NCBI RefSeq assembly: GCF_947492365.1
Contig: NZ_CANLMB010000001.1
Location: 2,036,874-2,100,873 of the forward strand
Source: an uncultured Erythrobacter sp.
GTDB lineage: Bacteria > Pseudomonadota > Alphaproteobacteria > Sphingomonadales > Sphingomonadaceae
Direction: 5' to 3'
Length of the DNA stretch: 64,000 nt
The notes beneath the pieces are model-generated. The model did not search any database, had not been told where the DNA came from, and saw nothing but the letters and a program-made list of their open reading frames with translations. Positions 20,914 through 32,643 of the stretch are shown here, piece after piece (positions within the stretch are counted from its first letter, which is position 1; each line of letters opens with the position of its first letter). A program made the position numbers and the translations under genes.

Positions 20914-20935
20914 CAATATATTGCGCAACATATTG
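20914..20935. promoter_or_regulatory. 22-bp palindrome, candidate MarR operator
   Basis: CAATATATTGC and GCAACATATTG form a 22-bp palindrome with one mismatch, in an AT-rich island of a GC-rich region. TTGACT at 20904-20909 is a good -35 element, placing the palindrome over the likely -10 region of the S41-MarR operon. A second half-site-like sequence, ATATTGCATGATAT, follows at once. MarR repressors usually bind such 18-22 bp palindromes and autoregulate. Confidence 0.6.
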
Positions 20936-20981
20936 CATGATATAGCGACCCTCCAACATTCGCTGGCAAAGGACTGACCCC

Positions 20982-22274
20982 ATGCTTCCGCTCACCAAGC
21001 TTCTCTTCCCAGCTATCCTGCTCGCCCCGACCAGCTTTGCCGCGGCACAGGAGGGCACCGCTGCTCCTGCTCCAATTGCCGCCACTGCCTCCGATCAAGA
21101 GACGCAATTGGCGGCAATCGAAACGGCGCTGCAGGGCAATTACGTCTTTCCAGCCAATGTCCCGGCGATAATGGAGGCGGTCCGTTCCGCCGCACAATCG
21201 TCAGACGCGAGCGAGCGCGACGCGTTTGCGCGGGCACTCACTGAAGCTCTGATCGCAGCGAGCGGCGATCCTCATTTCATCGTCGGGATCGAAGAACCCG
21301 GCAGCGCTTCGACGGTGGAATATAGCGAGTTGAGCGACAAGGCTGGCAATTACGGCTTCCAGTCGGTGCGTCTGCTCGCAGGGAATATCGGATATCTGCG
21401 CTTCGACAATTTCAGCGATCCGGACCTCGCCTTTGCCACTGCGAGCGCGGCGCTCAAACTGCTCGAAAACTCGGATGGGCTGATCATCGACCTTCGCTAC
21501 AACAATGGTGGATATAACGATCTTGGTCAGCTGATCGCGAGCCACTTTTTCCCAGCGGACAAGGACACTTTGCTTGTCTCATATTACTACAATGAAGGAG
21601 GCAAGCGGATCGAGCGCGGGCAGTGGGTCCTGAGCGCTCTGCCTGGCGCAAGGGACAGCCAAAAGCCGATCCATATTCTGACCAGCACTGTCACCTTCTC
21701 GGCAGCCGAATGGATGGCCTTCTCGCTCCAGCAGACAGGCCGAGCGACCATAATCGGCGCGCAAACCTCGGGCGGAGGCCATCCAGTCGACCGGTTTGCG
21801 CTTAATGACGGTTTCTTCATCCAGATCCCGATTGGCGAGATGCGCGGTCCCAATGGCGGTGAGTTCGAAGGCGTCGGGGTTACGCCAGACCTCCGCGTTG
21901 CCTCTCATCGCGCGCTCGAAACGTCGCATGTCACTATGCTCGAGACGCTTGCAGCACAGACACCCAGCGCTGCGCTCGACTGGGCGCTGGTCGAAGCGCG
22001 CGCAGCCAAAGCGCCGCTGTCGCTGCCTGCATCATGGTTGCGCAAAGCCGCTGGTGAATATGAAGGGCGCGAGCTTGTTTTCGATGGCGAAGGATTGAGC
22101 TACAAATGGCGAGGTCGCTACGAATTGCGACTGACCCCGCTCGGCGAAAAGCTGTTTGCCGTAGAGGGTACAGACGATTACCGGATCGAATTGCTGGGTG
22201 ATGATGACGCGATAACCGGCATCTCCAGAATCTACTCTGATGGCGAGCGACAGGTCTTTGAAAGGACGCAATGA
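20982..22274 (+). CDS. Exported S41-family (tail-specific/CtpA-like) peptidase
   Basis: A 430-residue secreted protein with a Sec signal peptide (MLPLTKLLFPAILLAPTSFAAAQ). After an N-terminal helical part, the S41 core is visible as GNIGYLRFDNFSD, DGLIIDLRYNNGGY and TSTVTFSAAEWMAFSLQQ with the Ser nucleophile, followed by TIIGAQTSGGGHPVDRF. No PDZ domain is evident, so it is the IRBP/tricorn-like small class. A C-terminal beta-rich extension of about 100 residues follows. It is translationally coupled (ATGA) to the MarR gene. Confidence 0.83.
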   Translation: MLPLTKLLFPAILLAPTSFAAAQEGTAAPAPIAATASDQETQLAAIETALQGNYVFPANVPAIMEAVRSAAQSSDASERDAFARALTEALIAASGDPHFIVGIEEPGSASTVEYSELSDKAGNYGFQSVRLLAGNIGYLRFDNFSDPDLAFATASAALKLLENSDGLIIDLRYNNGGYNDLGQLIASHFFPADKDTLLVSYYYNEGGKRIERGQWVLSALPGARDSQKPIHILTSTVTFSAAEWMAFSLQQTGRATIIGAQTSGGGHPVDRFALNDGFFIQIPIGEMRGPNGGEFEGVGVTPDLRVASHRALETSHVTMLETLAAQTPSAALDWALVEARAAKAPLSLPASWLRKAAGEYEGRELVFDGEGLSYKWRGRYELRLTPLGEKLFAVEGTDDYRIELLGDDDAITGISRIYSDGERQVFERTQ

Positions 22275-22765
22275 GCAGCAACAGCAGCAAATCCGGCCTT
22301 GATGATCTGAGCTTTTTGGGCCGCCAAGCCGAGCGGCTGAGCGACCTTATCGCTGAACAGACGCAGGCGCTGTTCGCTGCTGCCGAAGTGAAGATTCCCG
22401 TCAAGTCTTGCTCTGTGATGGAGACGCTGGCCGCATGCGAGCCGGCGAGCGCCTCTGACCTTGCGGCCAAGCTGGATCGATCGCACCAGATCGTGATGCA
22501 AAAGCTGCCCAAACTGATCGAGCTCGGTTTTATCGAACGCAGCGCCGACCCTGCTGACAAGCGCCGCTTTGTGCTGCGTGTTACTCCGCTGGGCCGCGAG
22601 CAGCTAACGCGGCTTGCGCAGTTAACCCCGCAAATCGCTGCAGCTTATCGCGCGATTGAGGCCGAAATCGGCCCGGTCCATCAGCAGGTGATGGGCATGA
22701 TCGCCGAACTGGAAAGCTCCGGCATTTCAGAACGCGTCGCTCGCGACAAAACACCGCGAAATTAG
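22271..22765 (+). CDS. MarR-family transcriptional regulator
   Basis: A 164-residue winged-helix dimer. The DNA-binding part runs from ASDLAAKLDRSHQIVMQKLPKL (recognition helix) to the wing DPADKRRFVLRVTPLGREQ, which is the MarR signature. The ATG overlaps the S41 peptidase stop, so regulator and peptidase are one operon. The 22-bp palindrome in the operon promoter is the obvious candidate target, implying autoregulation; the ligand is unknown. Confidence 0.85.
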   Translation: MSSNSSKSGLDDLSFLGRQAERLSDLIAEQTQALFAAAEVKIPVKSCSVMETLAACEPASASDLAAKLDRSHQIVMQKLPKLIELGFIERSADPADKRRFVLRVTPLGREQLTRLAQLTPQIAAAYRAIEAEIGPVHQQVMGMIAELESSGISERVARDKTPRN

Positions 22766-22835
22766 CCTCTTGGTAACCACGTTTCGCTAGGGCGGACCCT
22801 CGCTAGGCGCGTCATGCGCGCGGGGGAGATGGCAA

Positions 22836-26265
<3,430 letters not shown>

Positions 26266-26325
26266 GCGGCATAAGGCTTAGCGTAACGAGCCCCCCACCC
26301 TGATCCATGATTGGGTCAAGGTCGC

Positions 26326-26366
26326 AAGAGGCCCCCGGTGCTCCATCGCGAGCGCCGGGGGTCTTT
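26326..26366 (+). terminator. Terminator hairpin behind katG
   Basis: GCCCCCGGTGCTC pairs with GAGCGCCGGGGGT (two G-U pairs) around a 6-base loop and is followed by CTTTCG. It sits 60 bases after the katG stop, before the acetyltransferase gene. Confidence 0.7.
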
Positions 26367-26401
26367 CGTTTGGCATTGCGCACGCCGGGGCTGCGCCTAT
26401 C

Positions 26402-27022
26402 ATGCCCACTCCAATCGAGAGGGAGACAGGGATCGTGCAGCCACCAGAGGTCATAGCCGCGCAGGACAACAGGCGCGCTGCCATCACGGCCACGATCACG
26501 CTCGGCTTCGCAACCGATCCGGTCGCGCGCTGGGTCTGGCCCGATCCTGCGACCTATTTCGAGGTCCAACCCAAATTCGTCGATGCGTTCGGCGGCAACG
26601 GCTTTGCCCATGGCAGCGTCTTCGAGACATCATGCAAGCGCGCCGCCGCGATGTGGCTGCCGCCCGGCGTCGAACCCGATTCAGAGCGCATGGCGGCGTT
26701 GGCCGTCGAGAGCGTTGCGCCCGAACGGATGGAAGAAGTCGGCGCTTTCATGGGGCAGATGGCGGAATATCACCCGCAAGAGCCGTGCTGGTATCTGCCG
26801 CTGATTGCTGCCGATCCGGCCGCCACGGGTCAGGGATTGGGCGCAGCCTTGATGAAGCACGCGCTCGCCGTGGTCGATGAGGCGGGTCTGCCTGCCTATC
26901 TGGAATCGTCAAATCCGCGCAATGTCTCGCTCTATGAGCGTTACGGTTTTGAAGTCATGGGCGAGATCAGGACCGAACATTCGCCCGTGATGCGCCCGAT
27001 GATCCGCGCCGCGCGCGCTTGA
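26402..27022 (+). CDS. GNAT-family N-acetyltransferase
   Basis: A 206-residue cytoplasmic acetyltransferase. The acetyl-CoA binding motif A is AADPAATGQGLGAALMKHAL, followed by motif B with LESSNPRNVSLYERYGF, the usual C-terminal signature of GNAT enzymes. Substrate unknown. ATG 26402 is given; GTG 26435 is also plausible because AGGGAGACAGG lies just upstream of it, which would remove 11 residues. It stands alone behind the katG terminator, 19 bases ahead of the Pr6Pr gene. Confidence 0.85.
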   Translation: MPTPIERETGIVQPPEVIAAQDNRRAAITATITLGFATDPVARWVWPDPATYFEVQPKFVDAFGGNGFAHGSVFETSCKRAAAMWLPPGVEPDSERMAALAVESVAPERMEEVGAFMGQMAEYHPQEPCWYLPLIAADPAATGQGLGAALMKHALAVVDEAGLPAYLESSNPRNVSLYERYGFEVMGEIRTEHSPVMRPMIRAARA

Positions 27023-27041
27023 AGGGATTAGGCCTAGAGCA

Positions 27042-27662
27042 ATGAGCAACACCGTTTCCGAATCTGATTATTCGAGCCGCCAACGCCTGTTCGCAGGCGC
27101 AATCGCCATTGCCAGTTTCTCCGCTCTGGCGGTGCAACCGGCATTGGGCGAAGGCTCCTATATGGAGAACCTCGGCGCGATGCTGCGGTTCTTCACGATC
27201 TGGGGCAATGTCGGTGCGTGCATTGTTATGGCGGCGATTGCATTTGGCCTGCGCGTATCGCCCAAGGTTCTGGCTTCGCTTGCTACGATGCTCGCAGTGA
27301 TCGCGCTGGTCTATTGGGGATTGCTGGCCGGGGAGCATCACCCGACCGGCGCTGACCGTGTGACCAATCAATTCCACCACACGATCATTCCTGCGGCGGT
27401 GATTGCCTGGTGGTTCGCCTTCACACCGCCATCGACAGGCAGTCTGGGCGCGGTGCCAGCGATCATGGTGCCGCCGCTTTCCTATGGAGCGTTTGCCGTG
27501 GTGCTGGGGGAGCTGACCGGTTTCTACGCCTATTTCTTCCTCGACCCGCCGTCGCTTGGCTGGGGGCAATTTCTCATCAACAATGTGGTGCTGGCGGCCT
27601 TCTTTGCGCTGCTCGGCGCGGGATTGGTGGCGCTCAAGAGGCGCTTTGGCCGCTCCGCCTGA
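27042..27662 (+). CDS. Pr6Pr-family membrane protein
   Basis: A 206-residue inner-membrane protein with six predicted helices. The family signature is PLSYGAFAVVLGELTGFYA followed by YFFLDPPSLGWGQF, and NQFHHTIIPAAVIAWW contains the conserved His pair. The role of Pr6Pr proteins is not known. It converges with the LytTR regulator gene 3 bases away, and the preceding acetyltransferase gene is in the same direction. Confidence 0.78.
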   Translation: MSNTVSESDYSSRQRLFAGAIAIASFSALAVQPALGEGSYMENLGAMLRFFTIWGNVGACIVMAAIAFGLRVSPKVLASLATMLAVIALVYWGLLAGEHHPTGADRVTNQFHHTIIPAAVIAWWFAFTPPSTGSLGAVPAIMVPPLSYGAFAVVLGELTGFYAYFFLDPPSLGWGQFLINNVVLAAFFALLGAGLVALKRRFGRSA

Positions 27663-27665
27663 GCC

Positions 27666-28481
27666 TCAGATCCAGCCAGCGTCTTTCAGCTCGCTGACCT
27701 GCGCGCGGCTGACGGGCGCTTCGATCCCGCGCGCGAGGACCAGCCGCACATTGCGTCCCTCGCGCTTCACATCTTCGACCGCGCCGCGCGCCACCCACCA
27801 GCTGCGATGCACCTGCCGCCCTTCGATGGCAGAGACATGCGCGGCCGCATCGCGCAGCCGCATCAGCACCAGCTGCGACCCCAGCGCGGTGTGCACACGG
27901 ACATAATGGTCCTCCATCTCCAGCGCGATGATATCGCTGCCGAGTTCGGCAGGTAGTTGGTCGAACAGCGGATTGGACTGCGGCGCTTCCACGGGTTCAG
28001 CAGCCGGCGCGGAAGCTGGCGCCGATGCCGGTTTGGGCCGCTGGATCACGTTGAACAGCAATGTAATCCCGCCGCCGACCACCAGCACATAGGCATAGTG
28101 AAGCAGGGCCTGCTGGGCGCTTGGAATGAAATATTCGGGCTGGCCGAGCATGTTCAGCGACCACACAATGATCGCCATCGGCACAGTCGCGATCATTGTG
28201 CCCGCAACCCACAACCACACAGCTGGCAGATCGAGCGAAACCGACAGCTTCGCCACCACCCAACCGACCGGTGAGTAGATCAGATATCCTGCGTAAGAAA
28301 AGCCGACCCAGACGATCAGCCGGATCGCTAGCGGATCGCCGAAACTTCCAAACGGCCCGATCAGCGCAAGCACCACGCCGATGACTGTCATGATCGACAG
28401 ATCAATGATCAGCTTGCGCACAAGTTGAGGACTTCTTGCGTCGTCCATTGGTGAATTGGCCCGGATATTATCAGCGTCCAT
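27666..28481 (-). CDS. Membrane-anchored LytTR-type transcriptional regulator
   Basis: Four hydrophobic segments occupy the N-terminal half (IMTVIGVVLALIGPF, IRLIVWVGFSYAGYLIY and two more), then an Ala/Pro-rich linker leads to a C-terminal LytTR domain: SDIIALEMEDHYVRVHTALG, RLRDAAAHVS, GRQVHRSWWVARGAV and REGRNVRLVLARG match its strand-helix order. Such regulators bind DNA while embedded in the membrane. No start has a good ribosome site; ATG 28481 is one of several (28523 TTG, 28502, 28448). It is divergent from a DUF2306 membrane protein, its likely target. Confidence 0.8.
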   Translation of the reverse strand: MDADNIRANSPMDDARSPQLVRKLIIDLSIMTVIGVVLALIGPFGSFGDPLAIRLIVWVGFSYAGYLIYSPVGWVVAKLSVSLDLPAVWLWVAGTMIATVPMAIIVWSLNMLGQPEYFIPSAQQALLHYAYVLVVGGGITLLFNVIQRPKPASAPASAPAAEPVEAPQSNPLFDQLPAELGSDIIALEMEDHYVRVHTALGSQLVLMRLRDAAAHVSAIEGRQVHRSWWVARGAVEDVKREGRNVRLVLARGIEAPVSRAQVSELKDAGWI

Positions 28482-28635
28482 CAGCGCGAAACTAGCGCCC
28501 ATTCGCGCTTCGTAAAGCGGCAAATCGGGGGGAAGCCGCGCTTTTCACGAACAGGCTTGCCCGTTCCTTCAAACCCGATTGCCCGCGAATGGGCCTGCGC
28601 CATTGTGGTTCTCAACACGAAAACAGGAGGACACG

Positions 28636-29208
28636 ATGACCGCCACGATGACCCAGACACTCACCGCAAATCTCCCGAACTTCATCAACCCGTTCCACCG
28701 TCCGGCGGGCGCATTCGACCTCACCCCGCTCACCCGCGCGCTCGTGCTGATCGCAGGCACCGCGATGACCGCTGTGTGCATCTTCGCGCTGTCCCGTGCT
28801 GTGTTCGGCTATGCGCCCGACCTTCCGCATCTGCGCAACATTGCGGTCGTGTTTCACGTCACCACCGTGATCCCTTGCGTTCCGCTGGGCCTCTACCTCC
28901 TGATCGCGCCCAAGGGCACTGCGATGCACAAGCAGCTGGGCAAGCTGTGGGTCGCGCTGATGGTGATCACGGCGACATCGACGCTGTTCATCTATGACGG
29001 CATGGCACTGAGCTGGATTCACATCTTCGTCCCCGTCACATACCGCGCGGCGTGGCTGATTGTCCGCTCAGCGCGCAAGGGCGACATGAAGACGCATAGG
29101 AAGGAGATTGTCGGGCTCTATCTCGGCGCGCTGATGATCCCGGGCATTGTCGCCTTTGCTCTGCCGGGACGCCTGATGAATGTGATGATGTTCGGCTGGC
29201 CAGTTTAG
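28636..29208 (+). CDS. DUF2306-like membrane protein
   Basis: A 190-residue protein with four to six hydrophobic helices and the pattern HTTVIPCVPLGL-like (FHVTTVIPCVPLGLYLL), GTAMHKQLGKLWVALM and WIHIFVPVTY followed by THRKEIVGLYLGA, as in DUF2306 proteins. Function unknown. AGGAGG seven bases upstream fixes ATG 28636. It is transcribed away from the LytTR gene across about 155 bases, a common arrangement for a membrane-bound LytTR regulator and its target. Confidence 0.75.
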   Translation: MTATMTQTLTANLPNFINPFHRPAGAFDLTPLTRALVLIAGTAMTAVCIFALSRAVFGYAPDLPHLRNIAVVFHVTTVIPCVPLGLYLLIAPKGTAMHKQLGKLWVALMVITATSTLFIYDGMALSWIHIFVPVTYRAAWLIVRSARKGDMKTHRKEIVGLYLGALMIPGIVAFALPGRLMNVMMFGWPV

Positions 29209-29217
29209 GGCCGCCGA

Positions 29218-29784
29218 CTACCCCCGCTTCATCACCAGATAGAGAGCACCTTCGCCCCCATGGCGCTGGTGCGCTCTTCGTATGGCGGAGATGGAATCGG
29301 CGTGATGGCTGACCGCGAGCCAGTCGAGCAGTTTGGCGCGGATTGCCCCGCGCTTGGCCCCGCGATCCGCCGGATCAACCGGACGTTCTCGCCCTGCAAC
29401 CACCAGCACAACTCGCGCTCCCATGGCCCGCGCCTGATCGAGCCCGTCCATCACCCGCGTATAGGCGGCATCGAGCGAATGGCCGTGCAGGTCGAGCGTG
29501 TAGTCTGGTGCGACTTGGCCTGCCTTGAGTCGCCGGTTCCAATGCGAGTCGAGCTGCGAGTTGAAGCGCACCGGGCGCGGCGCAGGTGCTGGCAAAGTCG
29601 GGCGAGCTTGCACAGCGACGCGTTTGGGCGGGGCTTTGACCGGAGGCTTCGGAGCAGCAGCAGGCATGACCGGCGCTTTCTCCGGCATTCCCGGCATGCT
29701 GCGCCCTGCTATCGGCGTCACGCTTTGCGCCAGCCGCGCCCATGCAGCCTGCTCTTCAGCAGAAAGTCCGCGCGGAATACCCAT
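29218..29784 (-). CDS. Smr-domain protein
   Basis: A 188-residue protein. The N-terminal half is Pro/Ala/Lys-rich and probably disordered; the C-terminal half is a Smr domain with DLHGHSLDAAYTRVMDGL, the DxH motif, and VVAGRERP, HQRHGGEGALYLVMKR. Stand-alone Smr domains cleave nucleic acid nonspecifically or act in translation quality control. The ATG overlaps the mltA stop by one base (TGATG). In alphaproteobacteria it typically lies behind Tim44 and mltA, as here. Confidence 0.87.
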   Translation of the reverse strand: MGIPRGLSAEEQAAWARLAQSVTPIAGRSMPGMPEKAPVMPAAAPKPPVKAPPKRVAVQARPTLPAPAPRPVRFNSQLDSHWNRRLKAGQVAPDYTLDLHGHSLDAAYTRVMDGLDQARAMGARVVLVVAGRERPVDPADRGAKRGAIRAKLLDWLAVSHHADSISAIRRAHQRHGGEGALYLVMKRG

Positions 29785-31058
29785 CAGTCGGAATTGAGAC
29801 GTGCAACGGTGCCCTTGGGCAGCAGCAGCAGAGCTTGGCCGCGCCCGCTCATCCCGCCTGCGATTTCGCGCGCATCGGCGCCCGCGCCCCAGAATGTGTC
29901 AAAGCGGTTTGCGCCTTTGATCGCGCCGCCCGTATCCTGCGCGATCCACAACCCGTCCGCCTCATTCCGGTCAAGGTCGAGCCAGACCGGCGCGCCGAGC
30001 GGCACAAAGGCCGGATCTGCTGCAACCGAAGCCTCTCTCCGCACAGGCACACCCAGCGCGCCCAGCGGTCCGTCGCCGGTCAATTCGCGAAAGAAAATCC
30101 AGCTTTTGTTGAGCCGCATCAACTCGCGGCCTTCCTGTGGGTTCTCGCGGATATAGGCCATGATGCCCTGCATTGATCCGGGATATTGACCCGGTCCATC
30201 GCCCAGCAATCCGCGCTCGCGCATCACGCCGCCAATGCCGGTGTAACCGCGCCCGTTTTGTCCGGCATAGCCGATGCGGATCACATCGCCTTCGGGTGTA
30301 ATCAGCCGGCCAGACCCCTGGATTTGCAGGAAGAAGAACTCGACCGGATCGGCCGCATATCCGATCACCGGCACGCGCCCTTCCAGCGCGCCATCTTCGA
30401 TAGCAGCGCGGTCGGGATAGAGCTCGAAATTGCCGTTTGCGTCATAGCGGCCCAGCGGCGCGCGGCCTGTGCGTTCGGACCTCGGCGTATCAACAGGCCA
30501 GCCGCGCACAAGATCATCGGGCATGGCGTAAACCGGCACCTCGTAACCTGTACGGCGGGTGCGGCTGCCGCTGATTTCGGGTTCGAAATAGCCAGTGGCA
30601 AAGGCGCTGCCATCGCCCACGCGCGCGGTTTCGAAATGCGTCTGGAAGAAACGCGGCGCATCGCGCATCGGCCAACCCACCGCCGCCTCGCATGCGGGCC
30701 GCCAATCGGCGCCATAGGCCAGTCCGCTGGCATCTTCGCGGCGGAGCAATTGGGGGCAGGAATCGATAAACCCGGCAAGCGCAGTGCTTGCATCCGCTTG
30801 CCCGATACCGAGCGCGCCCACGCTCGGCCCGCGCTGTACACCTGTCAATGCAGCCGTTGGCCCAGTCGGGACAGGAGGAGGCGTCGAAACGCCGGGGCCT
30901 GGCGGCCTGCCCTCGGGTATCAGCACGCAGGCAGCGAGGAGCAAGGTCGAAGCCAGCACCGCGCCGGCTCGCAAACGCATATTGGGCGCAGGCTTTGCCA
31001 CGCTGTCAGGTCCGGGAAGACGGATTACGTCTCTATCGGGAGTGCGCACGAGGGCCAT
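29784..31058 (-). CDS. mltA: Membrane-bound lytic murein transglycosylase A (MltA)
   Basis: Cleaves peptidoglycan glycan strands to 1,6-anhydro ends in the periplasm. The 424-residue product has the MltA barrel (GYFEPEISGSRTR, YAMPDDLVRGWP) and the 3D domain near the C-terminus with VWLDLDRNEADGLWIAQDTGGAIKG-type sequence, whose Asp residues are catalytic. A lipobox LLAAC follows MRLRAGAVLASTLL, which suggests an outer-membrane lipoprotein. ATG 31058 has GAGAGG upstream, but ATG 30980 gives a normal signal peptide, so the start is open. It is 18 bases behind the Tim44 gene. Confidence 0.92.
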   Translation of the reverse strand: MALVRTPDRDVIRLPGPDSVAKPAPNMRLRAGAVLASTLLLAACVLIPEGRPPGPGVSTPPPVPTGPTAALTGVQRGPSVGALGIGQADASTALAGFIDSCPQLLRREDASGLAYGADWRPACEAAVGWPMRDAPRFFQTHFETARVGDGSAFATGYFEPEISGSRTRRTGYEVPVYAMPDDLVRGWPVDTPRSERTGRAPLGRYDANGNFELYPDRAAIEDGALEGRVPVIGYAADPVEFFFLQIQGSGRLITPEGDVIRIGYAGQNGRGYTGIGGVMRERGLLGDGPGQYPGSMQGIMAYIRENPQEGRELMRLNKSWIFFRELTGDGPLGALGVPVRREASVAADPAFVPLGAPVWLDLDRNEADGLWIAQDTGGAIKGANRFDTFWGAGADAREIAGGMSGRGQALLLLPKGTVARLNSD

Positions 31059-31076
31059 CGGTCAGCCCTCTCGCCC

Positions 31077-31733
31077 TTAACCTTCGTCGGTTTCGTCGAG
31101 CACCCAGTTGGGATCGCTCGATCCGACATTGCGGCTGAAGGTCCAGATGTCGCGGCTTTCAACCGCATCGTCGAGTGAACCTGCGACAACATTGCCGTCC
31201 TTGTCGCGCGTTACCGCAGCGATGTCAGCAACGAACAGGATCGCGATCCGCGCCATGCGCTTGTCCAGCGAGGCGGAGTGGATGCGGGTTTCCTCGATCC
31301 GGATCAGCTTGTTCTCAAGCGTGTGTCCGGCTTCCTCGCGCGCGTCGATCGCGGCGGAGAAACCTTCATAGACATCATCGTCGCACAATTCGGAAAGCGC
31401 ATCGCGGTCGCCGTTCCAGAACGCTTCGAGCACCATTTCATAGGCGCCCTTTGCGCCCTCCATAAACATGGCGAGGTCGAAATTGCGGTCTGCCCCGGCA
31501 ATGTCGCGGATGCCGCGCTCTACCGCTGGCATAACCCCTTCGAGTTCGACCGGACGCAAAGGCGTCGGTTGCGCGGCTTGCGGTGCCTGCGGGTTTTTGG
31601 CTTCTGGGCGGTCGGCAGGATCGAAACGCTGCGGAATCGATTCTTCCTCATGCTCCGCCCGGCGGCCAAGCACCGAATAGAGGCGCAGGCCCAGAAAGGC
31701 CGCAATCATGGCGAGGACGATAATTTCAACCAC
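31077..31733 (-). CDS. Tim44/TimA-like putative adaptor protein
   Basis: About 218 residues: one N-terminal membrane helix (VVEIIVLAMIAAFLGLRLY), a charged Pro/Ala-rich linker, then a Tim44 domain (GAKGAYEMVLEAFWNGDRD, IRIEETRIHSASLDKRMAR, DIWTFSRNVGSSDPNWVLDE). In alphaproteobacteria it is a bitopic inner-membrane protein next to secB, thought to help protein translocation. GTG 31733 starts directly at the helix; an ATG at 31775 adds 14 unlikely residues. The operon continues into mltA and the Smr gene. Confidence 0.85.
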   Translation of the reverse strand: MVEIIVLAMIAAFLGLRLYSVLGRRAEHEEESIPQRFDPADRPEAKNPQAPQAAQPTPLRPVELEGVMPAVERGIRDIAGADRNFDLAMFMEGAKGAYEMVLEAFWNGDRDALSELCDDDVYEGFSAAIDAREEAGHTLENKLIRIEETRIHSASLDKRMARIAILFVADIAAVTRDKDGNVVAGSLDDAVESRDIWTFSRNVGSSDPNWVLDETDEG

Positions 31734-32079
31734 GTTAGTACCCAGATATCCTTCCGGCCCCAGACAAGTGGCCATTCAATCGCACGCATTCTGACGTGCA
31801 GGACGCATGTAAACAAGCATCCTTACCCGAATTTACGAAAAATCATGCCGACGGGATGCGTTCTGATCACTTATATAGGCCTCAAGTTCAATTCGCCAAC
31901 GGCCAATCGGTTCAGGATGAAGGCAGAAGCGATTACCGCAGCGCGAGGTTCGCGCGATCTGTTGCCTGTAGGGTCGACCCCTGCTAGGCGCGCGGCCTTC
32001 AACTTATCCTTGCTGCGGGCCTAGTATTTGCTCCCACAGCGTAGGAACAATTGCCAGACCAACGAAAGACCAACCGATC
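31734..32079. other. Divergent gap between Tim44 gene and secB
   Basis: About 346 bases with no supported gene. It must carry both promoters; TATATA near 31872 is a possible -10 element for secB. I see no hairpin or repeat of note. Confidence 0.5.
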
Positions 32080-32616
32080 ATGGCCGAAGAAGGCGACATT
32101 CTCACCGATCTTAACGATCCCAAAGCAGGCGCAAATGGCGTGGACAACCAGCCAGCCGCCGGGATCATCACCCAATATGTGAAAGACCTCTCGGTCGAGA
32201 ACCCCAATGCTCCTGATGTTTATCAGTGGACCGATGCACCGCAGGTTGATGTGCAGTTCAATATCGGCGCGCAGCCCAAGGGCGATCAGGTCACCGAAGT
32301 TGAACTGAAGATCAACATCACCGCCACAGCGGAAAAGGGCACCGCCTATCTGGTCGAGCTGTCCTATTGCGGTCTAGTCGGCCTGCGCAACATTCCTGAG
32401 CAGCAGGCGCATGCCTTCCTGTTTGCCGAAGCACCGCGCATCCTCTTCCCGTTTGCCCGCCGCGTTGTTTCAGACGCTGTGCGCGATGCCGGGTTCCCGC
32501 CGCTGATGGTCGATCCGATCGACTTCAATGGCCTTTACGCGCAGCAGCTTGCCGCTCGCCGTGCGCAGGACGAAGACGCCGGCGGCGATGCACCCGCCCC
32601 GACGGGTGACGCCTGA
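32080..32616 (+). CDS. secB: Protein-export chaperone SecB
   Basis: Cytoplasmic tetrameric chaperone that keeps preproteins unfolded and hands them to SecA. The 178-residue protein has the SecB core: YVKDLSVENPNAPDVYQW, VTEVELKINITATAE, YLVELSYCGLVGLRNI and FPFARRVVSDAVRDAGFPP, with LMVDPIDFNGLYAQQ at the end. An Asp/Ala/Gly-rich tail completes it. It is divergent from the Tim44 operon and 27 bases upstream of murJ. Confidence 0.96.
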   Translation: MAEEGDILTDLNDPKAGANGVDNQPAAGIITQYVKDLSVENPNAPDVYQWTDAPQVDVQFNIGAQPKGDQVTEVELKINITATAEKGTAYLVELSYCGLVGLRNIPEQQAHAFLFAEAPRILFPFARRVVSDAVRDAGFPPLMVDPIDFNGLYAQQLAARRAQDEDAGGDAPAPTGDA

Positions 32617-32643
32617 TCTGAACAATGATGCGGGCCTGATCTC

